64,000 bases of DNA, from the NCBI RefSeq assembly GCF_005885675.1, contig NZ_VANR01000004.1, positions 1 through 64,000 of the forward strand, written 5' to 3'. Within the stretch, counting starts at the first letter, position 1; each line of letters begins with the position of its first letter. The translations under genes and the position numbers were made by a program. The notes under the pieces are model-generated. The model was not told the DNA's origin. It worked only from the letters and a program-made list of their open reading frames with translations, and searched no databases. The stretch is from Polaribacter aestuariivivens (lineage in GTDB: Bacteria > Bacteroidota > Bacteroidia > Flavobacteriales > Flavobacteriaceae). Below are positions 41,399 through 50,488 of the stretch, in pieces.

Positions 41399-41422
41399 AT
41401 AACAACTTAAATATCAGCATTT

Positions 41423-41451
41423 AAACCACTAAAAAATTAGTGGTTTTATTT
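41423..41451. terminator. Rho-independent terminator
   Basis: AAACCACTAA (41423-41432) / TTAGTGGTTT (41437-41446), an AAAA loop, then TATTTTT. Confidence 0.82.
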
Positions 41452-41500
41452 TTGGCACGTAATTTGAATATTCATAAGCATAACCATAAAATGAAAGCTT

Positions 41501-42433
41501 ATGAAATCTTTAAAACTACTTTTAGCAATTATTATCACAGGAGCAGTATTTAGCTCATGTAATAGAATTTATCAAGATGATTTTATAAGAAATGAAATCA
41601 CCTTAGAAGAAATTGTTTCCGATTATGATTTATGGTATGTAGATTATCACAGAACTATTGGAAATGGTGATATCCCATTTGTTGCAAAAGCATTTACACT
41701 ATCATTCTTAAACGGAATATTATATGCAAATAACAATATTGTAGATATTGGTGTAACAGGAAATGGTTTGGGTATAGACGTAGGAACTTACAACACTTTT
41801 ACAGGAATTTTAGAAACCAATCACGATTTAGATGGTAGAAACGATTTTGAAGTAACCGTAATTTCTAACAACGAAATAAGATTGTATAATTACAGACTAG
41901 GTGTTACCTATTTTTTAATAGGATATCAAACAAATACATTTGATTATGATAAATTATTTTACGAAAACATCGAGTACTTTTTACAAGAGTTTACAGCTTG
42001 GGAAAAAACAAGTACAAATGGTGGAGTTCCAAATGCTTTTGATAGCGAAAACTACTTGCAATTTACACCAGAAAATATAACAACATTTTATAGCTCGCAA
42101 GATAACTTTGGCACGCATATTGCAAATATAAATTGGAGTTTCGTAGGAGGTTATGAAGTGTTTGACGTAGTAGGTTTTGAAGACCTAAAAATATTAACAC
42201 TTAATTATGATGGAGGAGATATTGAAGAGTTCGAATTAAGCGTTATTAATGATGGAAAGATTCAATTATATAACGTAAACTCTGAAACCACATACGATTT
42301 TTCAGGTAGAGGTTTTGTACAATATTTAAAAGGAGAAACAACAAAGAAAAGTACCAAATCTATTGTAAGAAATAGTGATAGAAAACGTACTAAAGTAATA
42401 AGAAAAACAAAAATTAGAAGAAATTTAAAATAA
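41501..42433 (+). CDS. Hypothetical lipoprotein with duplicated domain
   Basis: A 310-residue lipoprotein (signal ending AVFSSCNR). The mature part appears to hold two related halves: YDLWYVDYHRTIGNGDIPF with EVTVISNNEIRLYNYRLGVTY, and WEKTSTNGGVPNAFDSENYL with ELSVINDGKIQLYNVNSETTY. An internal duplication of about 130 residues is likely. The C terminus is very basic (RKTKIRRNLK), unusual for an envelope lipoprotein. No named family is recognised. It is flanked by terminators. Confidence 0.75.
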   Translation: MKSLKLLLAIIITGAVFSSCNRIYQDDFIRNEITLEEIVSDYDLWYVDYHRTIGNGDIPFVAKAFTLSFLNGILYANNNIVDIGVTGNGLGIDVGTYNTFTGILETNHDLDGRNDFEVTVISNNEIRLYNYRLGVTYFLIGYQTNTFDYDKLFYENIEYFLQEFTAWEKTSTNGGVPNAFDSENYLQFTPENITTFYSSQDNFGTHIANINWSFVGGYEVFDVVGFEDLKILTLNYDGGDIEEFELSVINDGKIQLYNVNSETTYDFSGRGFVQYLKGETTKKSTKSIVRNSDRKRTKVIRKTKIRRNLK

Positions 42434-42486
42434 AGTTTGGTTAGTTGATTTTTGGTTGACTATTTCTCAATAGTCAATTGAAAGAG

Positions 42487-42513
42487 AAACCGTCCTGAGG
42501 AGGACGGTTTTTT
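42487..42513. terminator. Rho-independent terminator
   Basis: AAACCGTCCT (42487-42496), GAGG loop, AGGACGGTTT (42501-42510), T-run to 42513. Confidence 0.92.
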
Positions 42514-42608
42514 CTTTGTTTATATTTTAATGAAAATTAAAACAAGAAAAAATCGTTTCTAAAAATACATTTAATTACTTTTAAACATAATTAATTTACA
42601 AAGTAAAA

Positions 42609-43361
42609 ATGAAGCAAACAGCATTTATTACAGGCGCAACTTCAGGCATTGGAAAAGCCACCGCAGAAATTTTTGCAAAAAATAACATTCGTTTAATTCT
42701 TTGTGGTAGAAGAGCTGAACGTTTACAAGAACTTCAACATAAATTAAGCAAGCTTACCCAGGTTACTACCTTACAGTTTGATGTTTCGAAAAGAAACGAA
42801 GTTGAAAAAGCCATAAAATCACTTCCAGAAAACTTTCAACAAATAGATATTTTAATAAACAATGCTGGAAACGCACATGGTTTATCTACCATACAAGATG
42901 GAAATATTGATGATTGGGATGCAATGATGGATATTAATGTAAAAGGGTTATTATATGTTTCTAAAGCTCTCATTCCTCAAATGACAGAGCGAAACAATGG
43001 TTTCATAGTAAATATAGGCTCTATTGCTGGTAAAGAAGTTTATCCGAATGGAAATGTATACTGTGCTTCAAAACACGCTGTAAATGCCCTTAATAAAGCA
43101 ATGAGGATAGATTTAAACAAACACAACATTCGTGTTTCTGCAATTCATCCTGGAGCTGTAGAAACCGAATTTTCTGAAGTTCGTTTTAAGGGAGATGTTA
43201 AAAAAGCAAAAGCGGTTTATACAGGTTATAAAGCATTACAAGCAGAAGATATTGCCGATATTATTCATTTTGTTATTACAAGGCCTTATCATGTAAATAT
43301 CGAAGATTTAGTAGTGTATCCAACAGCACAGGCAACAGCAACAATCATGAATAAAAATTAA
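42609..43361 (+). CDS. SDR-family NAD(P)-dependent oxidoreductase (YdfG-like)
   Basis: A 250-residue short-chain dehydrogenase/reductase. The cofactor motif TGATSGIGKAT is at the N terminus, the ILINNAGNAHG structural motif and a GSIAG serine follow, and the catalytic YCASKH gives Tyr and Lys. An Arg pair (CGRRAERL) after the second strand suggests NADP. It resembles YdfG-type 3-hydroxy acid (serine/malonic semialdehyde) dehydrogenases; the exact substrate is not certain. It is followed after 5 bp by the HD-like gene. Confidence 0.9.
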   Translation: MKQTAFITGATSGIGKATAEIFAKNNIRLILCGRRAERLQELQHKLSKLTQVTTLQFDVSKRNEVEKAIKSLPENFQQIDILINNAGNAHGLSTIQDGNIDDWDAMMDINVKGLLYVSKALIPQMTERNNGFIVNIGSIAGKEVYPNGNVYCASKHAVNALNKAMRIDLNKHNIRVSAIHPGAVETEFSEVRFKGDVKKAKAVYTGYKALQAEDIADIIHFVITRPYHVNIEDLVVYPTAQATATIMNKN

Positions 43362-43366
43362 TAGAA

Positions 43367-44002
43367 ATGGATACTAAAGAATTGTACAAAGATTGGATAG
43401 CGTTAAGTGAAAAATATTGTCAAGATTTGTCGATTCTAAATAAAATTTCACTAAAAATAAAGAAAAAATATTCCGAAAGAAACAGGCATTACCACAATTT
43501 AGAGCATATTAACACCATGCTAAATTTGGCAAAAGAAAATGCTTCAGAAATTAAAAATTTAGACGAAGTTTTATTTGCAATTTGGTTTCACGATATTATT
43601 TACAAAGCCAGATCCAAAAAAAACGAAGCCAGAAGCGCAAAATTTGCCAAAAAAAATTTACAAAAACATCTTTTTAAAGAACTAGATATTCATAAAATTT
43701 CTCAATTAATACTTTCAACAAAAAAACATAAAATTATTATTGATGATGATTTAGACAATGCTTTTTTGCTAGATTTCGATTTATGTATTTTAGGTCAAAA
43801 CTGGAAAGTTTACGAAGCATACACTCAAAAAATTAGAAAAGAATACAAACTGTATCCTGACTTTTTATATGTTCCAGCAAGAAAAAAAGTTTTACAAGAT
43901 TTTTTAAATCGCGAAAAGCTATTTTTTACAGAGAAATATCAACAATTATTTGAGGCAAAAGCAAGAGAAAATATTCAAAAAGAAATAAATTTATATAGTT
44001 AA
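43367..44002 (+). CDS. Predicted HD-superfamily metal-dependent phosphohydrolase
   Basis: A 211-residue soluble protein with HD-domain metal-binding motifs: YHNLEHI (His), IWFHDIIYKARSKKNEARSA (HD), and FLLDFDLCILG (late Asp). This matches the group annotated as predicted metal-dependent HD phosphohydrolase; the substrate is unknown. It is densely packed between the SDR gene (5 bp) and the AlbA_2 gene (1 bp), so the three should share a transcript. Confidence 0.8.
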   Translation: MDTKELYKDWIALSEKYCQDLSILNKISLKIKKKYSERNRHYHNLEHINTMLNLAKENASEIKNLDEVLFAIWFHDIIYKARSKKNEARSAKFAKKNLQKHLFKELDIHKISQLILSTKKHKIIIDDDLDNAFLLDFDLCILGQNWKVYEAYTQKIRKEYKLYPDFLYVPARKKVLQDFLNREKLFFTEKYQQLFEAKARENIQKEINLYS

Positions 44003-44003
44003 A

Positions 44004-45146
44004 ATGATTAACAAAAGACTTTTAATCAAAAACCTACTTTCTCATAACGATGAGAACAGTTTTTACGATAAAAAGCAAAAAATATCATTTGGCTCTAAAG
44101 AAGGAAAAGCAAAATTTTTAAAACACGTTTGTGCGCTTTCCAACTCAAATCCAGAAAACAATTCATACATTATAATTGGTGTAGAAGATGCTGCCAATAA
44201 AATAATTGGAGTCGATTTTTTTGACGATAGTAAAATTCAGAACTTGGTAAATGCCTATTTAAAAAACCCTCCAAAAATTGAATATGAAAATGTGCCTTTT
44301 CCGCGTTTACAAAGGCACAAAGTAGTTGGTTTGGTTACAATTTACCCAAATAAAAAAGTTACTTCACTTTTAAAAAACACTTGGAAATACAAACGAAACA
44401 CTGTTTTTTATAGAAGAGGTAGCAATTCTATGCCTTTTTTGAGTAATAATTTTGAGCTTAGAAATACCAACAAAGAAATTGTTGAAGCCATAGAAAAAAA
44501 TGCAAGTAATAATATTGAATTAACCCTAAATGGTGTATTTGATTTTATGAATAATCACAAACCAGAATACAATCCACAATATAAAGTTTTTAATGAACAG
44601 TTTGTATTGTGTTGGGCTGGAGAACGTAAAATTATAAATAACCAAGAGTTTTTTTCTAGAGTAGATATTGAGTTGATAAACGAACAAGTAAAACTCTTTT
44701 TTTCTGCCTTAGATGATGTTCAAATAAGTTACAATAACAATTCATTTATAGTTACGGAATACATTTTTTTGGGTTTAGAAAAACAAGAAAAATACTATCC
44801 TTTAGAAAAAACAATTATTCATTTTAAAAACAATGGTAAACACGATATTGTAAAAGAGTTTTTATTTGAACCTCCAAAATTTGATGTTGAAATTATAAAT
44901 CATATCTACAACAATTGCAATACTGTTGTTAAAAAAATAGAAGAAAACAAACCACTTTCTAAAACGGAATATTTAGATGTTCTAAGACTGCCAACAAATT
45001 ATTTAATTTGTTACTTACATGGTTTTTTAGATGCTGCTGAGCAATTAAAAAAAGCGAAGAATTATATCAGAAACTTAATCGATAAAACTACGTATATAAA
45101 CTATAAAGAAGCATTACGAATTATTCGAAAAGTACAGTATAATTAG
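44004..45146 (+). CDS. AlbA_2 (Schlafen-type) domain protein
   Basis: A 380-residue soluble protein. The N-terminal AlbA_2/Schlafen-like domain (about 20-150) shows FGSKEGKAKFLKHVCALSN, NNSYIIIGVEDAANKIIGV and TVFYRRGSNSMPF. This domain is found in putative DNA-binding transcription factors and some nucleases. The C-terminal part (about 160-380) has no recognised family and no HATPase or helix-turn-helix domain that I can see. It follows the HD gene by one base. Its role is unknown; regulatory or nucleic-acid processing roles are possible. Confidence 0.75.
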   Translation: MINKRLLIKNLLSHNDENSFYDKKQKISFGSKEGKAKFLKHVCALSNSNPENNSYIIIGVEDAANKIIGVDFFDDSKIQNLVNAYLKNPPKIEYENVPFPRLQRHKVVGLVTIYPNKKVTSLLKNTWKYKRNTVFYRRGSNSMPFLSNNFELRNTNKEIVEAIEKNASNNIELTLNGVFDFMNNHKPEYNPQYKVFNEQFVLCWAGERKIINNQEFFSRVDIELINEQVKLFFSALDDVQISYNNNSFIVTEYIFLGLEKQEKYYPLEKTIIHFKNNGKHDIVKEFLFEPPKFDVEIINHIYNNCNTVVKKIEENKPLSKTEYLDVLRLPTNYLICYLHGFLDAAEQLKKAKNYIRNLIDKTTYINYKEALRIIRKVQYN

Positions 45147-45242
45147 CTGAGTTCGTTTAACGCATTTGTATATGGTAGTTTATTATGAGAATTAGAAGTA
45201 AATTTATGTATAATATTGTAAACTATTGCCTTATTCTATAGT

Positions 45243-46208
45243 TTACTTGAATGGCTCTACAATATTACCTTTTCTATCTATTTTTCCTTTCTTTCCATTT
45301 AGCTCAGCTTCTAAAATATCGTTGGTACTAATATGATCTAAATCATCATATTTAATGTCTATTACAATTTCACCTCTTTCATTCAATGAGCCCCACTTTC
45401 CATTTAACTTAACAAAAGCTATTCCTAGGTTTCCGAAAAACTGCCAAATCTCATCATAAATAAAATCAGCTATCATTTTTTCATTCTTATCAACAATACC
45501 CAATTTTCCATTCTTTTTAACTTGAAAGAAATCTTTGTTGCCTAATTTATATGCAGCTTCATATTTATGTGTTATTACAACATGATTCGTCCTATCAATA
45601 ATGCCCCATTTTCCATTTAATTTGGTTGGTAAGTAATTCCATTCCGGATATATTCTATCATAGCCATCTTCATATTCAAATGGTATAATTATTTCAAAAT
45701 TACTGTTTATGTATCCAAATTTATTGTCAATGTTAAATCCCCAAAGTTTTTTTATGTCCCATGTTTTTATAGCTTCAACACTTTTTGGACCTAACTTTAA
45801 TTTTATTTTACTAATTATTTGCTTGTTTTTTTCTTTTTCCGCCTCTATATAATTTTCAATTTTAGAGCTATAAGAGGAAATGTCCTTTATAATATCACTG
45901 GAAAGGTTAAGTCCTTCCAGTGTGTACAACTCTTCTTTAGCTTTTATATACTTTTCCTGACCAATTAAGCACTTTACTTTTAAGTTTTGTGCTGCGGCTA
46001 ATAGTTTACCATCAGTAAGCTTTTCAATCTCATTTACTTTTTCTAAACTTTCTGTATATTCCTTATTGTCATAAAGTTCCTGAGCAGTTAAAAATTTAGC
46101 TTTAATCTTATTTTGAGTTCTAGTGTCTATTTGAGCATTAATATTTGCAACACTAAAAAGTAATAAAGCTATTATTATAAATATCTTCTTTTTGCCTCTA
46201 TTTTCCAT
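45243..46208 (-). CDS. Secreted WG-repeat protein
   Basis: A 321-residue protein with signal peptide ending ANINAQ. A helical region follows (about 30-130, TPR-like: YDNKEYTESLEKVNEIEKL), then a series of WG/KWG beta repeats: NKFGYINSNFEIIIPFEYEDGYD, GKWGIIDRTNHVVIT, GKLGIVDKNEKMIADFIYDEI, GKWGSLNERGEIVIDIKYDDL and GKKGKIDRKGNIVEPF. WG repeats are common in secreted Bacteroidota proteins of unknown function. Its start overlaps the upstream gene's end by 34 bp, so translation is coupled. Confidence 0.82.
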   Translation of the reverse strand: MENRGKKKIFIIIALLLFSVANINAQIDTRTQNKIKAKFLTAQELYDNKEYTESLEKVNEIEKLTDGKLLAAAQNLKVKCLIGQEKYIKAKEELYTLEGLNLSSDIIKDISSYSSKIENYIEAEKEKNKQIISKIKLKLGPKSVEAIKTWDIKKLWGFNIDNKFGYINSNFEIIIPFEYEDGYDRIYPEWNYLPTKLNGKWGIIDRTNHVVITHKYEAAYKLGNKDFFQVKKNGKLGIVDKNEKMIADFIYDEIWQFFGNLGIAFVKLNGKWGSLNERGEIVIDIKYDDLDHISTNDILEAELNGKKGKIDRKGNIVEPFK

Positions 46209-47095
46209 TGTTTACCTTTTTTTATACATTCTTGTGCGTCTCGCTTGTCTCTTAAATCTGATGCTGCTTTGTTGTAATTGCCTTTTACTATTAACAGTTT
46301 AGTTTCGTTCTTAAAGCTACCAGTGATTACTTTTCTTGAACCATCAATAAATTGCCCTCGTTCATCTACATACCCAACTTCTTTGACGCTTGCAGAATAA
46401 TAACCTAAACGACAACTACAAATTTTTTCAGAATCAATGTCAATAGATACTTTTGCAATGCCATCTTGAAATTTTTCGATGCTCCACTTTTTATATGGTA
46501 TTAGTACTTTATTTGTTTCAGGATTAATGACACCTTGCAAATCATTTTTATAATCAATTTTAAAGCTAGAATTATTTTTTTGCGAAACTGTTTCTTGAGT
46601 GAGAAAGTCCAAATTGTCATTATTGCTTTCTGAATTGCTGTTGTTTAAAAAAGAATCGTCAAGTTGATTATTTGATTTTTTAGAAGCAGTTCTTTTCGAC
46701 AGTATGTCATCAAAAGATACATCATAAATTGTGTTTACATCTTCAAGGTTTTTGGCTTCTTTTGAGACTAATTCTAATTGAGAATTTAAATCATCTAAGC
46801 TAATTGTTGATTGATTATTTTTTGAAATAGTCTTACTTTTTTTGCTAGAGTTTTTAGAAGAAATAGTCTTACTTTTTTTATGTTTTTCCTTGCATTTTTC
46901 AAGACAACAGGCATAAGCTGCATATTTTCTGTAGCTGTCGTCTTTTCTGTTGTCCGTGTATTCACATGGTGGAACATTCAGTTCAGGAATCACTTTGCCA
47001 TTCCATTCGCAATCGCAATTTTTATTGTTTTGAGCAGAAATACTATTTACAGTAAATAGTAAAAAAATAAATATTAATAAGGTTGTTTTTTTCAT
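46175..47095 (-). CDS. Secreted cysteine-rich protein with WG-like region
   Basis: A 306-residue protein with signal peptide ending NSISAQ. The mature N terminus is cysteine-rich (CDCEWNG, PPCEY, YACCLEKC), with a Ser/Lys/Asn-rich low-complexity middle (about 70-165). A C-terminal beta region (FKIDYKNDLQGVINPETNKVLIPYKKW ... SVKEVGYVDERGQFIDG) resembles WG repeats. It is likely periplasmic or surface, with disulfides. It forms an operon with the overlapping WG-repeat gene. Function unknown. Confidence 0.7.
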   Translation of the reverse strand: MKKTTLLIFIFLLFTVNSISAQNNKNCDCEWNGKVIPELNVPPCEYTDNRKDDSYRKYAAYACCLEKCKEKHKKSKTISSKNSSKKSKTISKNNQSTISLDDLNSQLELVSKEAKNLEDVNTIYDVSFDDILSKRTASKKSNNQLDDSFLNNSNSESNNDNLDFLTQETVSQKNNSSFKIDYKNDLQGVINPETNKVLIPYKKWSIEKFQDGIAKVSIDIDSEKICSCRLGYYSASVKEVGYVDERGQFIDGSRKVITGSFKNETKLLIVKGNYNKAASDLRDKRDAQECIKKGKQWKIEAKRRYL

Positions 47096-47190
47096 AACTG
47101 TTTACAATTATAATGATATAAAACGATTTATACCTGAAGTTAAACAAATTTATCAATTTATTTTTACTCTTTTTTTGATGTATCAAAAAA

Positions 47191-48381
47191 CTACACAAAT
47201 TTCAATTTAGAAAACGATTTATTTAAAATAGAAACATCATCTACTTGCAGCCATTTATCTAAAATTGTAGCATAAATTTCTCTGAAATCTATTTCGTGTT
47301 TTATATTTCCATTAGCATCTAAATCACTTAAGTTAGGTAAACTGTTATACAAACCTTGTTGTTTTAAGTTTTTACCAATAACAAAAACGTTATTTGCTGC
47401 ACCATGATCTGTTCCTTTAGATTCGTTTTGTTTTACACGACGCCCAAATTCTGAAAAAGTAAGAATTAGAACGTCATCAAAATTGTTATTTTGTTGTAAA
47501 TCTTCAACAAAAATAGCCATACTTTCTGCATAAGTTTCTAACAAACGAGCTTGTGTATTTTGCTGGTTTGCATGTGTGTCAAAACCTGTTAAACCTGCAT
47601 AATATACCTGTGTTTCTAAACCAGAATTTATAAACTGAGAGATGGTTTTTAATTGTTTGCCAAATAAGTTTTTAGGGTAATTGTTTGAGGCTGTTTTTAC
47701 TTTTGTTTTTTCAAAAATATATTTTGCAGACGATTTTGCATCAATCATAGTATTGTATAAATACCCTAAATTGTGCTCGTTTAAATGAGCGTTTGTATTT
47801 GCATTTATTATATTTTTATAAAAAGGTTCTTTTAGCGAATTGTAAAGCGTTTTAGCATCAGTAACTGCCAAACCATTTTGCGTATTTCCTTTTAATAATA
47901 ATGATAAAGATTCATCTACCTCTATTGCTTTTGATGGGTTTGCTTTGGTAAAATCTAAATATCTTCCAACCCAACCGTTTTGTAAATATTCGTTGCTATC
48001 ACTTGCTGTTTGCCAAATATCTGTAGATCTAAAATGTGATAAATTCGGGTTTGGATAACCAACATTGTTTATTACACTAACAAAACCTTTATCATATATT
48101 TTTTGCAATGGTTGTAGGCTTTTATGAAAACCAACTTCATCAGAAATTTTTAAAATTTCATTTTCTTTTAAAGCAATATTTTCTCTTTGTTGATAATAAA
48201 TATCATTTCTAAAAGGTACTATTGTGTTTAAACCATCGTTACCACCTTTTAACTGAATAATTACAACTTTTTTATGGCTAAAAGTTTTTGGAAGTTGTTG
48301 TTCAAAAGCTTTTAAAAACTGAGGAACAAAAAACATTCCTGAAGCAAAAGTAGTTTGTTTTAAAAAATCTCTACGTTTCAT
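47191..48381 (-). CDS. DUF1501 protein with Tat signal
   Basis: A 396-residue protein of the DUF1501 family (sulfatase/alkaline phosphatase-like fold). A Tat-type leader MKRRDFLKQTTFASGMFF opens the protein. Family blocks are VVIIQLKGGNDGLNTIVPF, NVGYPNPNLSHFRSTDIWQTA, GLTGFDTHANQQNTQARLL, LTFSEFGRRVKQNES and TDHGAANNVFVIG. The function is unknown; these proteins almost always pair with DUF1800 proteins, as here. The DUF1800 gene lies 102 bp upstream and is transcribed first. Confidence 0.92.
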   Translation of the reverse strand: MKRRDFLKQTTFASGMFFVPQFLKAFEQQLPKTFSHKKVVIIQLKGGNDGLNTIVPFRNDIYYQQRENIALKENEILKISDEVGFHKSLQPLQKIYDKGFVSVINNVGYPNPNLSHFRSTDIWQTASDSNEYLQNGWVGRYLDFTKANPSKAIEVDESLSLLLKGNTQNGLAVTDAKTLYNSLKEPFYKNIINANTNAHLNEHNLGYLYNTMIDAKSSAKYIFEKTKVKTASNNYPKNLFGKQLKTISQFINSGLETQVYYAGLTGFDTHANQQNTQARLLETYAESMAIFVEDLQQNNNFDDVLILTFSEFGRRVKQNESKGTDHGAANNVFVIGKNLKQQGLYNSLPNLSDLDANGNIKHEIDFREIYATILDKWLQVDDVSILNKSFSKLKFV

Positions 48382-48483
48382 ATGTTTGTTCTTATTGTTT
48401 TTTATTGGTTATATGTTGCTTTTCAAAACTATCTTAAAAAATCGTAACACATTTGTAAGTGAAAAGGTTCATAAGTTAGTCTT

Positions 48484-49860
48484 TTAGCAAAGTTGATATT
48501 CTGGAGTTGACATTAATTGTATGCAGAAATCTTTCTTTGGAATGTTTATATTTTCTAGCAATAATTTTTCTGTACCTGGGTTTATTTTTGATGATAAAAC
48601 CTGAGTAATTAAATTTTTGTTATCAATTTTTTCATAGTTTTTTTCAAAAGAACTCCAATCTGTTTTTGTTCTAATAAACGCTTTTCTTTTTAGCTTTTTG
48701 GCACTTAAATTTGTAACCATAGTTTCTTCATCACCAGTATCTGAATAAGTGATTTCGGCATTATTTAATAAAATGGAAGGCAAGCGTAAACGCCTAACCA
48801 AAGTATTACTGTCAATCCAATTTCTACCAGTTTTCCAACCAGCAACATTGGGTGGTCTTAATAAAGTTTGGCCCAACAAACGTTGTACTAATATGGCTTG
48901 TTTTGGTTTTTCAAAATCGTAAGGAACTATGGTATGAATGCCAGCTAAAAACTCCATAGGCGATTTTATTTTTGTACCAATATTTTCATCGTCATAAAAC
49001 CAATCAGATAGTAAAACAAATCGCATTAACTTTTCAATATCATAATTTTTATAAAAAATAGCTGTCATTTCTGCAACGTGATTTTTATTGATATTTTCAT
49101 TCACAAAATAGCGATATATTTTTTCTGAAATAAATTTTGCACATTGTTCTTGATCTAAAATAATATCAATAATATCATCTCCAGTAAAGTTACCAGTTTT
49201 GCCAAAAAAAGTTTTTTCATTTTCGTCATGATGATTTTTTCGCATCACAAATTGTCCTCTAAAATTATGTGAATATCCTGTAAAAGCTCTAGCAGATTCT
49301 TTAATATCAGTTTCTGTATAATTTCCTTGGCCCAATGTAAAGAGCTCCATTAATTCTCTGGCAAAATTTTCATTCGGACTCTTTTTTCTATTTTGTTTGT
49401 TATTCAAATAACCTAACATTGATGCGTCTTTGGCTATTTTTTTTGTAAAATCTTTAAAATTTCCGAAAGCATTTTCTCGTAGTAAATTATTATAATTCTG
49501 CGTAAAAAGTATGTTGTTTCTACTTTCACTTACAAAATGATTCGCCCAAAATAACGTCATTTTTTCTCTAAAAACTTCTGTAGGATTTAAAATTCTTTCC
49601 ATCCAAGAAACAGAAAATTTTTGTACTTTTTTCCTGCTTTTTATTCTAATTTCTTGTCTTTTTTCCTTGTCTTTTAAATCACCAGGTTTTATATCTTTTA
49701 AAAATGAAAGATCAGCTTTTATAGGAGTTATAGTTGCTGAATTTATAAAAATATCATCTACAATTTCATGTTTACTTTTTTTAGATAAACGCTCTAGTTT
49801 TAAGGGTGTAATACCAAAACCGATTCTATTATATAAATGTTGTATGTGTGCTGATTTCAT
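48484..49860 (-). CDS. DUF1800 protein
   Basis: A 458-residue protein of the DUF1800 family. Typical blocks are HLYNRIGFGITPLKLERL, LFWANHFVSES, LGYLNNKQNRKKSPNENFARELMELFTLG, ESARAFTGYSHNF and PMEFLAGIHTIVP with LGQTLLRPPNVAGWKTG. No signal peptide is evident. It is the usual partner of the DUF1501 protein encoded downstream. The biochemical function of the pair is not established; roles in cell-surface or polymer metabolism have been suggested from context only. Confidence 0.92.
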   Translation of the reverse strand: MKSAHIQHLYNRIGFGITPLKLERLSKKSKHEIVDDIFINSATITPIKADLSFLKDIKPGDLKDKEKRQEIRIKSRKKVQKFSVSWMERILNPTEVFREKMTLFWANHFVSESRNNILFTQNYNNLLRENAFGNFKDFTKKIAKDASMLGYLNNKQNRKKSPNENFARELMELFTLGQGNYTETDIKESARAFTGYSHNFRGQFVMRKNHHDENEKTFFGKTGNFTGDDIIDIILDQEQCAKFISEKIYRYFVNENINKNHVAEMTAIFYKNYDIEKLMRFVLLSDWFYDDENIGTKIKSPMEFLAGIHTIVPYDFEKPKQAILVQRLLGQTLLRPPNVAGWKTGRNWIDSNTLVRRLRLPSILLNNAEITYSDTGDEETMVTNLSAKKLKRKAFIRTKTDWSSFEKNYEKIDNKNLITQVLSSKINPGTEKLLLENINIPKKDFCIQLMSTPEYQLC

Positions 49861-50007
49861 GTTATTTAGACTTCTAAATTTAAAAATAGTTTAATTACAC
49901 AGGTTAAAATTGTTAAAAACCTCTTAAAACAAATTCAATTTTTAAGTTCTTTAAAAATAGTTTATTTTTTTTGTAACTTACCTCAATAATATAAAACTCC
50001 ATTTCTT

Positions 50008-50466
50008 ATGCCAAATTACACTTTAAATGTTAACGGGAAACAAGTTTCTGTTACTGCAGACGCAGATACACCATTACTTTGGGTTTTACGCGATGAACTA
50101 AATTTAGTAGGCACAAAATTTGGATGCGGTATTGCACAATGTGGTGCATGTACAGTACATATTGATGGTGTTGCTACTAGAAGTTGCCAAATACAAGTTT
50201 CTATTTTAGACAACACAAAAATTACTACCATTGAGGGGTTGTCTAAAGACGGAAATCATCCAGTACAAGAAGCTTGGAAAGAGATTGATGTACCACAATG
50301 TGGTTACTGTCAAGCAGGACAAATAATGACGGCTTCCGCTTTTTTAGCAGAAAATAAAAACCCATCAGAAGAAGAAATTAGAAATGCAATGCATGGTAAT
50401 ATTTGTAGATGTGCTTCATATAATAGAATTGAAAAAGCAGTAAAAGTTGCTTCACAAAAAATGTAA
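50008..50466 (+). CDS. [2Fe-2S] small subunit of a molybdenum hydroxylase (IorA-like)
   Basis: A 152-residue ferredoxin-type subunit of the xanthine oxidase family. The plant-type [2Fe-2S] cysteines are in GTKFGCGIAQCGACTVHIDG with a later RSCQIQ; the second cluster uses QCGYCQAGQIM and GNICRCASYNR. It passes electrons from the molybdenum site of its partner encoded 22 bp downstream. Lacking its own signal peptide, it probably rides with the Tat-exported large subunit. Closest in layout to isoquinoline 1-oxidoreductase/aldehyde oxidase small subunits. Confidence 0.9.
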   Translation: MPNYTLNVNGKQVSVTADADTPLLWVLRDELNLVGTKFGCGIAQCGACTVHIDGVATRSCQIQVSILDNTKITTIEGLSKDGNHPVQEAWKEIDVPQCGYCQAGQIMTASAFLAENKNPSEEEIRNAMHGNICRCASYNRIEKAVKVASQKM

Positions 50467-50488
50467 ATAAAACTAAAATTATAAAATC

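Noticed and set aside
45147..45242. Short spacer CGTTTAACGCATTTGTATATGG as a possible recombination (attC-like) repeat
   Set aside because: It resembles spacer repeats I recall from Bacteroidota, but only one copy is present and no partner arm or integrase is seen.
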